Source of the DNA: CAYUMU01 sp964445985
Lineage (GTDB): Bacteria; Planctomycetota; Planctomycetia; Pirellulales; S012-138
NCBI GenBank assembly: GCA_964445985.1
Contig: CAYUMU010000102.1
Coordinates: 1 to 22,059 of the forward strand
Length of the DNA: 22,059 nt
Reading direction: 5' to 3'
In this document: one piece after another, positions 1 to 7,641 of the stretch
How the letters are laid out: each line of letters begins with the position of its first letter
How positions within the stretch are numbered: position 1 is the stretch's first letter
Program-made: the position numbers and the translations under genes
The notes under the pieces: generated by a model
What the model saw: only the letters and a program-made list of their open reading frames with translations
The model's database searches: none
What the model was told of the DNA's origin: nothing

Positions 1-35
1 TCGAAGACTACCTCGAAAGTGTGGCACGCCCCTGA
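1..35 (+). CDS. Possible 3' end of a gene entering from the left
   Basis: The frame beginning at base 3 reads EDYLESVARP and then stops at 33-35. This is too short to identify. The reading is plausible because a short hairpin follows at once and the next gene, hmgA, points towards it, which would make the two genes convergent. It could equally be chance. Confidence 0.25.
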   Translation, partial: EDYLESVARP

Positions 36-54
36 GCCCCAGCGAAGGGCGTGG
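24..54. terminator. Short hairpin between convergent gene ends
   Basis: CACGCCC at 25-31 pairs with GGGCGTG at 47-53 to give a 7-bp GC-rich stem with a loop of about 15 bases. It lies between a possible gene end at 35 and the hmgA stop at 65, where a bidirectional terminator would be expected. There is no clear T-run, so intrinsic termination is uncertain. Confidence 0.3.
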
Positions 55-64
55 CGGCAGCCAT

Positions 65-1279
65 CTACCCCAACCAACTCCGCTGATAGCCAGGGTCTTC
101 CACCGCCAGCACGCCCGCGGCCACCGTCAGCGGTCGGAAGGTATCCACCATCACGGCCAGTTCCCGCGTCTCTTTGGCGCCCAGCGACGCCTCGGCCTTG
201 CCGGGGTGCGGACCGTGCGGCAGGCCGGCCGGGTGCAGGGTTAGCGAGCCATAGGCAATGCCCTTGCGGCTCATGAATTCATCGTTGGCGTAGTACAGCA
301 CTTCGTCCGACATCACGTTGGAATGGTTGTACGGCGCCGGCACCGCGTCGGGATGATAATCGAACAGTCGCGGCACAAACGAGCAGAGCACGAAGCCTTC
401 TGCCTGGAAGGTTTGATGCACGGGCGGCGGTTGATGCAGCCGGCCGGTGATCGGCTCAAAGTCGTGGATTGAAAGCCCCCAGGGGTAGTAGTAGCCATCC
501 CAGCCGATGGCATCCAGCGGATGATGATCGAGCACCACTTCGGTAAGCACATCCTGCTGCTTGACGACCAGGCGGAACTCCCCCTCCTCGTTGCGCGGCG
601 GCACGTACTGGGGCTGCTTGATGTCCCGCTCGCAGTAAGGGCTATGCTCCAAAAACTGCCCTCGCTCGTTGCAATACCGCCGTGGCGGCGTCACCAACCC
701 GGTGCTTTCCACCACCAGCAGCCGCGCTTCCGCGGGGGCGTTCTCGGCAACTTTGCCGCCGGAACCCGCCGCCGGTGGCTGCCACCGATAGCGATGCAAA
801 ATGCCCCGCGGAATCACCAGGTAATCGCCCGCCTCGAACGCCAGCTCGCCAAACTCGCTTTCCAGTACCCCGCTCCCCTGGCTCACGTACACAATCTCAT
901 CCGCCTGGGCGTTGCGGTAAAAGAAGTCGTCCTGCTGGGCTGTGGCCGCCAGGCTGATCGAAACATCGCGGTTGAACAGCACCAGCGCGCGATCGAGCGT
1001 AGGGCTGCCCGTGGCCGGCAACTGGCTCAAGTGAAAGTGCCGCATCCGTAGCCGCGGATCGCTCTCCGCTTCCCGCTTCACTGCCGAAACCAACCGGCTC
1101 TCCAGCACCCGCGTGGGTGCATGCAGGTGATACAGCAGCGAGGCAGGCCCGGAAAATCCCAGCGTGCCCATCAGGTGTTCGCGATAGAGTTCCCCGCGAG
1201 GTTGCCGAAACTCGTCGGGCTGCCGAAATACGGTGTGCCGTTTTCGCGGAACTTCGCCCCGGCATACATAAACTGGCAT
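65..1279 (-). CDS. hmgA: Homogentisate 1,2-dioxygenase
   Basis: This enzyme opens the aromatic ring of homogentisate to give maleylacetoacetate in tyrosine and phenylalanine catabolism. It is a cytosolic non-haem Fe(II) cupin enzyme. The protein has 404 residues. Its N terminus (PVYVCRGEVPRKRHTVFR) fits the family, followed by YREHLMGTLGFSG. The C-terminal half carries YNHSNVMSDEVLYY and GLPHGPHPG, the metal-binding His/Glu region. I chose the ATG at 1279 because the family starts close to this RGE..KRH block and a GGGGA lies upstream. The open frame continues to 1393, but those extra residues are not family-like. It is transcribed divergently from the histidine kinase across about 250 bases. 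No fumarylacetoacetase or HPPD gene is visible nearby. The family call is strong. Confidence 0.93.
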   Translation of the reverse strand: MPVYVCRGEVPRKRHTVFRQPDEFRQPRGELYREHLMGTLGFSGPASLLYHLHAPTRVLESRLVSAVKREAESDPRLRMRHFHLSQLPATGSPTLDRALVLFNRDVSISLAATAQQDDFFYRNAQADEIVYVSQGSGVLESEFGELAFEAGDYLVIPRGILHRYRWQPPAAGSGGKVAENAPAEARLLVVESTGLVTPPRRYCNERGQFLEHSPYCERDIKQPQYVPPRNEEGEFRLVVKQQDVLTEVVLDHHPLDAIGWDGYYYPWGLSIHDFEPITGRLHQPPPVHQTFQAEGFVLCSFVPRLFDYHPDAVPAPYNHSNVMSDEVLYYANDEFMSRKGIAYGSLTLHPAGLPHGPHPGKAEASLGAKETRELAVMVDTFRPLTVAAGVLAVEDPGYQRSWLG

Positions 1280-1530
1280 CGTATCATTTCCCCAAAAATG
1301 GCTACCACGGAACGCTCGCCGGCCTCGCAGGTCTCCCCCTGCCCTCGGTCTCCCCCCAATAGTCACCATAGAAATCACGCTGATCCGAGACAAGACTCCG
1401 CCGGCCGCCGAAGCCCGCCCCTGACCATCCGCCGATTATTGCCCGCCGCTAAATTGGGTGCCCCGCCCCAGGCTCAATCGCTACAATGCGGTTACCACCG
1501 CGAACACACACCAGTGAGGCCGCTTATTCG

Positions 1531-3165
1531 ATGGAAGACCTGCCACAAGCTGAATTGTGGGCAGAAATCGTTCGTCTTCGCGACGAAAACCAGAAACTTC
1601 GGGCAAACACAATCGACTCGCAAAAAATCGCCGAGGCGGCGCTACACGGCGCCAACGAAGAACTGCACCGCCTCATCAACTCGGTCCCCGGCTTTTTTGG
1701 GTCGGCAGAGCTCACCGAAGGGGGCGAGTTTCAGTTCCGTTATTTCTCGCAGGGCTGCTTGCAGGTTTTCGGACGGCCCCCCGAATATTTCCTCGAACAA
1801 ACGCCTACCGGTTGGCTCTCCCTCATTCATCCTGGCGATCTCCCCTCGCTCGATGCCGCGCTCCAGCGCGTGCTCTCGCGCGCTTCCACCGGCGAAGAAC
1901 ACGATTATCGCGTGCGCTGGCCCGACGACAGCTACCGCTGGGTACGCGACTCGGTTCGCGTGGTCCGCTCCGAAGACGGCCGCTACTTGCTGTACGGGGC
2001 CATCTCCGACGTGACCTCGCAGCACCGCGCCGAAGAAGTCATCAAGAACTCGCTCGACGAACTGGAACGCCGCGTCGAAGAACGCACCTCGGAGCTGGAA
2101 CTTTCCAGGGCCGCCCACGAGCAACAATCGCAGGTGCTCGAATCGGTGCTGCAATGCATGGCCGATGGCGTTCTCGTGGCCAACGACCAAGGGCATTTCA
2201 TCCACTTCAACCCGGCCGCCGAAAAGATCATCGGCTTTGGCGCCGTGGTCGATGACGCCTCGTCGTGGGCCAGGCACTACGGCCTGTTCCGCCCCAATCA
2301 CTCAGAACTATTCGCGGCCGAAGACCTCCCGCTGGCTCGAGCCCGCCGTGGCGAAACCGTGCACGATGCCGAAATCTTCGTTTGCAACGACAACCTCCCC
2401 GAGGGCGTGACCATCTCGGTCAACGCGTCGCCGCTCTATAGCCGTACCGGCGAACTCCAAGGCGGCGTGGCGGTCCTCCGCGACATCACGGATCAAAAAC
2501 GCTATCAAGAACGCCTGCTCGCCGAAGAAGCCTTGCTCCGCAAACTGCTCGAACTTCAAGAGCAAGATCGCAAGCTAGTCAGCTACGAACTCCACGATGG
2601 CCTGCTGCAATACGTGATCGGCGCCAAGCTCATCGTGGAAGCTCTCTACCATGCCTCCACCGGCAAGCAGCGCGAAACCGCCGAAGCCGTGCGACACCTG
2701 CTCGGCAACGCCATCGAAGAAGGCCGCGCCATGATCAGTGGGCTCAGGCCCATGATCATCGACGAACAAGGCATCATCGGAGCCATCCAGTACCTGATCT
2801 CCGATCAACCCAATCAACACATCGATATTCGCTTTACCCACGGCGTGCAATTCGACCGGCTCGATCCGCGCTTCGAACAAACTGTTTACCGCATCGTGCA
2901 AGAAGCCCTCACCAATGTCCGCCGGCATAGCGGAGCCGAGGCCGCCACGGTCGACATCACCCAGCAACAGGGACACCTGCATATAGAAGTTCGCGACAGC
3001 GGCTCCGGCTTTGTGCCCGCCCACGTGCCCAGCGACCGCTTCGGCATTCGCGGCATCCAAGAAAGGGCGCGCCTGTTCGGTGGCTCCGCCAAAATCATCA
3101 GCGCCCCCGGCGAAGGCGCCACCGTGTCGGTAACCATCCCGCTACCCCAGCCCGACCATCCCTGA
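1531..3165 (+). CDS. PAS-PAS sensor histidine kinase, NarL/DegS (HisKA_3) type
   Basis: This is a two-component sensor kinase of 544 residues with no membrane segment, so it is probably cytosolic. A short N-terminal coiled coil is followed by PAS 1 (about 45-170, ending YLLYGAISDVT), a linker coiled coil, PAS 2 (about 205-330, ending GGVAVLRDITDQKR), a dimerisation/phosphoacceptor helix with ELHDGLLQ (phosphoacceptor His355) and a HATPase_c domain with the N-box NVRRH (Asn462), DSGSGF (489-494) and GIRGIQERARLFGG. ELHDGL is the HisKA_3 signature. Such kinases normally pair with LuxR/NarL-type regulators, but the adjacent regulator is NtrC-like and convergent with a 21-base gap. The partner is therefore uncertain. 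The ATG at 1531 is preferred because GTGAGG precedes it; an upstream ATG at 1486 has no ribosome site. Confidence 0.9.
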   Translation: MEDLPQAELWAEIVRLRDENQKLRANTIDSQKIAEAALHGANEELHRLINSVPGFFGSAELTEGGEFQFRYFSQGCLQVFGRPPEYFLEQTPTGWLSLIHPGDLPSLDAALQRVLSRASTGEEHDYRVRWPDDSYRWVRDSVRVVRSEDGRYLLYGAISDVTSQHRAEEVIKNSLDELERRVEERTSELELSRAAHEQQSQVLESVLQCMADGVLVANDQGHFIHFNPAAEKIIGFGAVVDDASSWARHYGLFRPNHSELFAAEDLPLARARRGETVHDAEIFVCNDNLPEGVTISVNASPLYSRTGELQGGVAVLRDITDQKRYQERLLAEEALLRKLLELQEQDRKLVSYELHDGLLQYVIGAKLIVEALYHASTGKQRETAEAVRHLLGNAIEEGRAMISGLRPMIIDEQGIIGAIQYLISDQPNQHIDIRFTHGVQFDRLDPRFEQTVYRIVQEALTNVRRHSGAEAATVDITQQQGHLHIEVRDSGSGFVPAHVPSDRFGIRGIQERARLFGGSAKIISAPGEGATVSVTIPLPQPDHP

Positions 3166-3186
3166 AATTTCGCCCGCCGCCGCCCC

Positions 3187-4569
3187 TTACAACTGATACT
3201 TGTCAATCTTGCGGTACAGCGTTCGCTGCCCAATCCCCAGCAAACTGGCCGCTTCTTCGCGATTGCCGCCGGTGAACTTCAGCGTTTCACCAATAAAAAT
3301 GCGTTCCATCTCGTCCAGCGATTGACCCACCAGCCCGCTCAGGCTGGTCGTGGGCGCTTCGCCCTCAATAACCGCCTCGGGCCGCTCGGCCAACTCGGGC
3401 GGCAAGTCGTCGATATCCAGCACCTCGTCGAAATCCACCACCACCATCCGCTCGATCACGTTGCTCAGCTCGCGCACGTTCCCCGGCCATTCGTACCCCA
3501 TCAGCACCCGCCGGGCTTCGGTCGACATGCCCTTGATCGTGCGTTCGTGCCGCTTCGCGAACAACTTGATAAAATGGTCGATCAGCAGCGGAATATCCTG
3601 GCTCCGCTCCCGCAGACTCGGCAGCCGCACTTCCACCACCCGCAACCGGTGATAAAGGTCTTCGCGAAACACGCCCTTGGCGATCGCTTCTTTCAAGTCT
3701 TTGTTCGTGGCCGACAGCACCCGCACGTTCACTTTGACGGGATCGTTGGCCCCCACGCGGGTAATCTCGCCGGCCTCCAGCACCCGCAACAGCTTGCTCT
3801 GCGTCGCCAGCGGCATGTCGCCCACTTCGTCCAAGAACAGCGTGCCGCCGTTGGCGTACTCGAACTTGCCAGCCCGATCGCGGGCATCGGTATAAATGCC
3901 CTCCACGCTGCCAAACAATTCCACGTCCAGAATGCTTTCCATGAACGACGCGCAATTCAGCGCCACAAACGGCTTTTTCTTTCGGGCGCTGTTCTGATGA
4001 ATGGCCTTGGCCACCAGTTCCTTGCCCGTGCCGTTCTCGCCCGTGATCAGCACCCGCACATCGGTGGGGGCGATCCGCTTGAGCATATCGATCAGCCGGT
4101 TCATGTTAGGGCTGGAACCGATGATGCCCTCGAAGCCAAACCGCTCGTCCAACTGGCGATACAGGTCGGCATTGGTTCGCCGCAGCCGCAGATTTTCGGA
4201 AGCCTTGTCAACAACGGCCCGCAGCTCTTTGATATCCAGCGGCTTCAGCAGGTAGTTGAACGCGCCCTTCTGAATGGCCGCCACCGCCGATTGAATCGTG
4301 CCGTGCCCCGTGAGCAGGATCACCTCGCTGTCGGGCAGCAATTTCTTGGTTTCCACCAGCACGCCAATGCCGTCGACCTCGTTCATCACCAGGTCGGTCA
4401 CCACCACGTCGTAGGTTTCGCGGCGAACCTTATCGATCGCCTCGGCGCCCGACAAAGCCACCGCGCAGCGATAACCGACCCGCTCCAGGGTCTCGGCCAC
4501 CGTTTCGGCGTGAGCCTGGTCGTTGTCGACAATCAATACGTGGATCGGCGTCGCGTCGTCATCTGCCAT
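3187..4569 (-). CDS. NtrC-family response regulator (receiver-AAA+-Fis HTH) with variant GAFTGA loop
   Basis: The 460-residue protein has the three-domain layout of sigma-54 enhancer-binding regulators. The receiver domain has acidic residues Asp15 and Asp17, phosphoacceptor Asp59, Thr87 and Lys109. The AAA+ domain has Walker A GENGTGKE (177-184), Walker B GGTLFLDEVGD and the R-finger region FREDLYHRLRVVEVRLPSLR. The C-terminal Fis-type helix-turn-helix is GGNREEAASLLGIGQRTLYRKI. The sigma-54 contact loop, normally GAFTGA, reads GIYTDA at residues 224-229. No good ribosome site precedes the ATG; a hairpin at 4592-4616 separates it from the codirectional gene upstream. It converges on the PAS kinase gene 21 bases away, so the two may form one signalling pair. 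Domain calls are firm, while sigma-54 dependence is in doubt. Confidence 0.92.
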   Translation of the reverse strand: MADDDATPIHVLIVDNDQAHAETVAETLERVGYRCAVALSGAEAIDKVRRETYDVVVTDLVMNEVDGIGVLVETKKLLPDSEVILLTGHGTIQSAVAAIQKGAFNYLLKPLDIKELRAVVDKASENLRLRRTNADLYRQLDERFGFEGIIGSSPNMNRLIDMLKRIAPTDVRVLITGENGTGKELVAKAIHQNSARKKKPFVALNCASFMESILDVELFGSVEGIYTDARDRAGKFEYANGGTLFLDEVGDMPLATQSKLLRVLEAGEITRVGANDPVKVNVRVLSATNKDLKEAIAKGVFREDLYHRLRVVEVRLPSLRERSQDIPLLIDHFIKLFAKRHERTIKGMSTEARRVLMGYEWPGNVRELSNVIERMVVVDFDEVLDIDDLPPELAERPEAVIEGEAPTTSLSGLVGQSLDEMERIFIGETLKFTGGNREEAASLLGIGQRTLYRKIDKYQL

Positions 4570-4591
4570 AAACGCGATGATACAGGATGGC

Positions 4592-4616
4592 CCTACCCGC
4601 GGAAAAGCGGGGTAGC
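4592..4616 (-). terminator. Hairpin after the secreted repeat protein gene
   Basis: CTACCCGC (4593-4600) pairs with GCGGGGTAG (4607-4615), with one bulged G and a loop of about six bases (GGAAAA). On the minus strand the loop is U/C-rich. It lies about 11 bases past the stop of the upstream gene and 23 bases before the regulator start, so it could terminate or attenuate readthrough into the regulator. Confidence 0.45.
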
Positions 4617-4626
4617 CCGTGGCATC

Positions 4627-6255
4627 CTACCGCATCGCCGGCAACCGGCTCGTGTTCCTCGGCAACTCGGCCTGGTAAACCGGTCCCTGGCCCGCCGGGC
4701 CTGCCGCCGGTGGCGTAACTTCCACGCCAGGGTACAGCGAAGCCCCCGGAAACGGACGCACCAGCGCCGTTTCCGCGGCATGGATCGGGCGACTCGCAGC
4801 TATGGGAGGCGCCTCCGCCGAGTAACCTGGCACATTGCCCGTGGGAACTGCCGCTGGCTGGGCCAAAGCTCCCTCCGGCAACGGACGCAATTCGTCCCCC
4901 GCCGGCGTCGGCTGCTCGCCGCTTTCTTGCGGACGCCCCGCATAGGCCCAAATACCCATCAGGCTGCGACTCCCACGCTCCGGTTGGCTCGTGGTCCGGG
5001 TCACCCGCACCCGCGAACAAACATCGCGGGCTTCCGCCATGATCTGCTCGCGCGCCTGCTCGAATCCATCATGCCGGTAGTAACCCACGGCGTGAATGTA
5101 AGGAATCAATTCGGCCGTGGCCGCCGCCGTGGCGGGGTTCTCCGGGCGGGCAGGCATTTCCGGGCGCACCGCGTCCGCGCCATCCGTCCCGCATCCCAAG
5201 CAGACCTGCAGCGACCCGTAAGCTTCCGCCCGCACCCGGCAAGAGTTCTCGCTCGGGTTGCCATCGCGATTCGAGGCTTCCACGCAAATCTTCAAAGCCT
5301 CAATGGTCTTCGGCGTGCAGCAGCATCCGCGGCCCAACTGGTGCGCTGCCTCCCACCGCACGCACTCATTGCGATCGGCCCGCAAAGCCCCGATCAACCC
5401 CAACTCGGCTTCCGGATACCAATGACAATCCACCGTCCCTAAATACTTCACCGCCGCCCGCCGGGCCGCCGCGTTGGCCGCGTCTTGCTTGATCTTGTCG
5501 GCCGGACTGTCCCCCGCGCAGTTGGAACAGCAACTCGGAATGATCCCGCCCGTCAAGCCACTCAAAGGGCTGATCATGGTGGTGGCCATCTGACCCAGGG
5601 GCGACTTGCAATAACAAGCTTTGATCTTCGCGGCCACCGTGCACAAGCCGGCAAAACAGCCGGCGATGCCCGTCGGGGGCGCGGTTGGCACGCCCGCCGG
5701 AATCGCCGTGGGCATGGTGTATTGAGCTGGCATTACAGCGCCTGCGTCGTAACCAGGCCCACCTTGAGGCGCCGGCACATAAATGACCCGCGGTTGCGAA
5801 TAACCGGCCGGCGCCGCCGCCGCCGTGTTCGCCAGCGCGGGCACCACCTGCCCCGCCGGCATAGCGCCGGGAAGCGTTCCAGGCATAGCATAAGGCTGTG
5901 GCATTTGCCCTGGCGGTTGAATCATGCCAGGCTGCGGCATCATGGCCGCCGGCACGTACCCCGTCGGAACCTGACCCGCAGGCACATATCCTGCCGGTAC
6001 ATAACCGGCCGGTACATAACCCGGCGGCAGGGCGCCCGCTGGCACATAACCAGCGGGAATGGCTGCCGCTGGCGCGCCGCCCACATCGCGGCTCGGCACG
6101 GCCGCAGGACGGTAACCCTCGGTCGGGCTCGCCCCGCCGGAGGGCAACCCATACTGCGCACGAGCGGCCGCCGGCAGTATCGCCACAGGCAGCACCATCG
6201 CAAGCATCATCGCCGCCGCTAGCATCCATGCCCAGCCCAGATTTCTGCGCACCAT
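4627..6255 (-). CDS. Secreted planctomycete protein with GYVPA repeats and Cys-rich HEAT-like units
   Basis: The protein has 542 residues and its function is not recognised. MVRRNLGWAW followed by a long Ala/Met/Leu hydrophobic stretch ending AAARA is a clear signal peptide. A Pro/Gly-rich section with about five GYVPA-type units follows (DNA about 5950-6060). Next comes a Cys-rich segment (CFAGLCTVAAKIKACYCK, then SCCSNCAG). After that is a helical stretch with VKYLGTVDCHWYPEAELGLI and VRWEAAHQLGRGCCC, resembling HEAT repeats with inserted cysteines. The C terminus is low complexity and Pro/Ala-rich. The ATG at 6255 is chosen because AAGGAGG stands just ahead of it; the longer frame begins with a TTG lying upstream of that site. 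An extracytoplasmic structural or surface role is an inference. Confidence 0.8.
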   Translation of the reverse strand: MVRRNLGWAWMLAAAMMLAMVLPVAILPAAARAQYGLPSGGASPTEGYRPAAVPSRDVGGAPAAAIPAGYVPAGALPPGYVPAGYVPAGYVPAGQVPTGYVPAAMMPQPGMIQPPGQMPQPYAMPGTLPGAMPAGQVVPALANTAAAAPAGYSQPRVIYVPAPQGGPGYDAGAVMPAQYTMPTAIPAGVPTAPPTGIAGCFAGLCTVAAKIKACYCKSPLGQMATTMISPLSGLTGGIIPSCCSNCAGDSPADKIKQDAANAAARRAAVKYLGTVDCHWYPEAELGLIGALRADRNECVRWEAAHQLGRGCCCTPKTIEALKICVEASNRDGNPSENSCRVRAEAYGSLQVCLGCGTDGADAVRPEMPARPENPATAAATAELIPYIHAVGYYRHDGFEQAREQIMAEARDVCSRVRVTRTTSQPERGSRSLMGIWAYAGRPQESGEQPTPAGDELRPLPEGALAQPAAVPTGNVPGYSAEAPPIAASRPIHAAETALVRPFPGASLYPGVEVTPPAAGPAGQGPVYQAELPRNTSRLPAMR

Positions 6256-6330
6256 TGGCTCGCCTCCTTGCAACACAACTGTTGATCCGCGGTTCGCCTG
6301 CCCGCCGAAAACTCTTTATCTCAAGACAAA

Positions 6331-6378
6331 GTCGGCTTTCGCTCCGCGAAAGCGCCCCTTTCGCGGAGCGAAAGGCGA
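6331..6378. repeat. Paired CTTTCGC..GCGAAAG palindromes (dispersed repeat)
   Basis: CTTTCGCTCCGCGAAAG at 6336-6352 and its reverse complement CTTTCGCGGAGCGAAAG at 6358-6374 stand four to five bases apart, bracketed by GTCGG and GGCGAC. Each 17-mer is itself a 7-bp hairpin with a 3-base loop, so the unit can fold as two small hairpins or one long one. A third copy is at 9965-9981. It lies upstream of the secreted repeat protein gene. Confidence 0.8.
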
Positions 6379-6741
6379 CTATGCCCGAACGCTATCCTTC
6401 GTCCGCCAAACCGAACCCGCGCGGCCCACAGCGGCCCGCAACCACCCACCGCGCAAAACGCTAGCGCAGGCAGTCGCAGCTTCCGCTGGCGCGCAAACCG
6501 GTCCATTGGATTTTTGGGGAAAGGGTCGCGTCTTGTAGCGACCCCCTCCAAAAGAATCAAGGCGAAGTCCGTAGCTCCCGCGCTCCGCCGAAGAACCTTT
6601 TCTTGCCGGCTTGCTGAAAGGCTTTCCCCTCACCTCGGCATACCCCAGCAACAAGGGAGGAACAGATGGGCCGGTCAGCGTGGCCGCCCGACCCCTCTTG
6701 AGCAACACCGGTTCACTGGAACCCAGCCAGGGAGAAAAGCC
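6379..6741. other. Intergenic stretch without a recognisable gene
   Basis: With the flanking repeat this forms a space of nearly 490 bases between the divergent secreted-protein gene and the membrane-protein remnant. Open frames here lack family features and ribosome sites. The only ribosome site seen is GGAGAA just before 6742. No RNA gene was recognised. Confidence 0.5.
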
Positions 6742-7005
6742 ATGACGACGCTACTTCTGCTGCATGTTGTAATCCGTCTGGTCGGGATCTTCGCTGGCTT
6801 TGTCGTGGCCTATGGCTTTCTCACCGCCCGCCGGCTCAACGCCTGGAACGCCATCTTCCTGGCAACCACCATCGCCACCAGCTTCTTCCCCAGGGGAGTG
6901 AGGTTGAAACTGATTGAAGAGCAATGGTACTACAACGGAGTTCTCGTTTTTTCGAATGGGAATCTGGGAGTTGTTGCCAGAACTCAAAGAGGCAGCAGCT
7001 CGTGA
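6742..7005 (+). pseudogene. Truncated small integral membrane protein
   Basis: The ATG at 6742 is preceded by GGAGAA and begins MTTLLLLHVVIRLVGIFAGF, followed by VVAYGFLTARRLNAWNAIFLATTIATS. From memory this resembles the N terminus of a multi-helix hypothetical membrane protein family that normally continues with several more helices. Here, after SFFPRG, the frame turns into a polar tail (VRLKLIEEQWYYNGV...) and stops at 87 residues, so the remaining helices are missing. The break is near base 6890. This suggests deletion or recombination, although a short intact protein cannot be excluded. Confidence 0.5.
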
Positions 7006-7075
7006 AGGAAACGCCAAAGCGAAGGCGAGCATTCAATGGCAGGTCGACTATCTGCAGAATAATGTCGATCGTTAG
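6956..7075 (+). CDS. Possible 39-residue small protein
   Basis: The frame from ATG 6956 reads MGIWELLPELKEAAAREGNA, then KAKASIQWQVDYLQNNVDR, then stop. It has amphipathic helical character and ends in a natural way. It overlaps the remnant membrane-protein frame in another phase. CGGAG at about 6936-6940 is rather far upstream for a ribosome site. It could be the true 3' product of a rearranged locus or chance. Confidence 0.3.
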   Translation: MGIWELLPELKEAAAREGNAKAKASIQWQVDYLQNNVDR

Positions 7076-7115
7076 CGAAATGCTCAGCCGAACCGGCGGA
7101 TAAACTCAGTTTGTT

Positions 7116-7193
7116 AGTTTCTTGCTCGTTAACATCTCTGCAAGCCGCGGAGAACCTTAATGCCTCAGCGTCCGTTTGCGGTTTACCCGCGTT
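7116..7193 (-). repeat. 78-bp dispersed repeat, copy A
   Basis: This stretch begins AGTTTCTTGCTCGTTAAC and ends GCGGTTTACCCGCGTT. Its reverse complement occurs at 16963-17042, matching at 75 of 80 aligned positions with a 2-base gap. The copy here lacks the palindromic ends that surround the other copy. Confidence 0.85.
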
Positions 7194-7224
7194 AAGGACT
7201 TGGCCGATGCTTCGCTTCCCCCAC

Positions 7225-7494
7225 TCACAAAGATCGGCTCCCCCCAAACCGCGAAAACAAAAACAGCAACAGCATCGCCCCGATAATCGATAGAATCCAG
7301 CCCGAGGGGTGCACAAACCCCTCCGGGGCTCCCCAAATGGCCGAGGCGATCGCTCCGCCCACCAGCGACCCCACAATGCCCAGGGCCATCGTCAGCAAAC
7401 AGCCCAGGTTTTGCCGGCTTGGCATCAACAGCCTGGCAATCGCTCCCACGATCAGCCCAAACAGCATCCAGCTCAGAATTCCGGTGAACTCCAT
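7225..7494 (-). CDS. GlsB/YeaQ/YmgE-type (transglycosylase-associated) membrane protein
   Basis: This is an 89-residue, three-helix inner-membrane protein. Helix 1 is GILSWMLFGLIVGAIARLLM, followed by the family-typical PSRQNLGCLL, helix 2 TMALGIVGSLVGGAIAS with a GxxxGG packing motif, and helix 3 GWILSIIGAMLLLFLFSRF. Members are small stress-associated membrane proteins of unclear biochemistry. The start at 7494 (MEFTG) is preferred over the ATG nine bases upstream because AAAGGA is correctly spaced for it and overlaps the earlier ATG. It stands alone, with dispersed-repeat copy A beyond its 3' end. Confidence 0.85.
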   Translation of the reverse strand: MEFTGILSWMLFGLIVGAIARLLMPSRQNLGCLLTMALGIVGSLVGGAIASAIWGAPEGFVHPSGWILSIIGAMLLLFLFSRFGGSRSL

Positions 7495-7641
7495 ACAACC
7501 CATCCTTTATCGCAGGTTGGAAACAACGGGCCGCTCGCCAGCTAAAGCCAGGCGAAGGGGTTAATAATTCTTAAGGCGTGACTCGGCAGCTCCACGGGCA
7601 TTTCGACCCGCGGGGTTGCCTGGCCAACTCTAGCTTTTTTT

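Noticed and set aside
3322..5442. A 706-residue open frame on the plus strand
   Set aside because: It lies opposite the response regulator and the secreted repeat protein, both with clear domains. It is His/Arg/Pro-rich with no motif, as expected for antisense frames in GC-rich genes.
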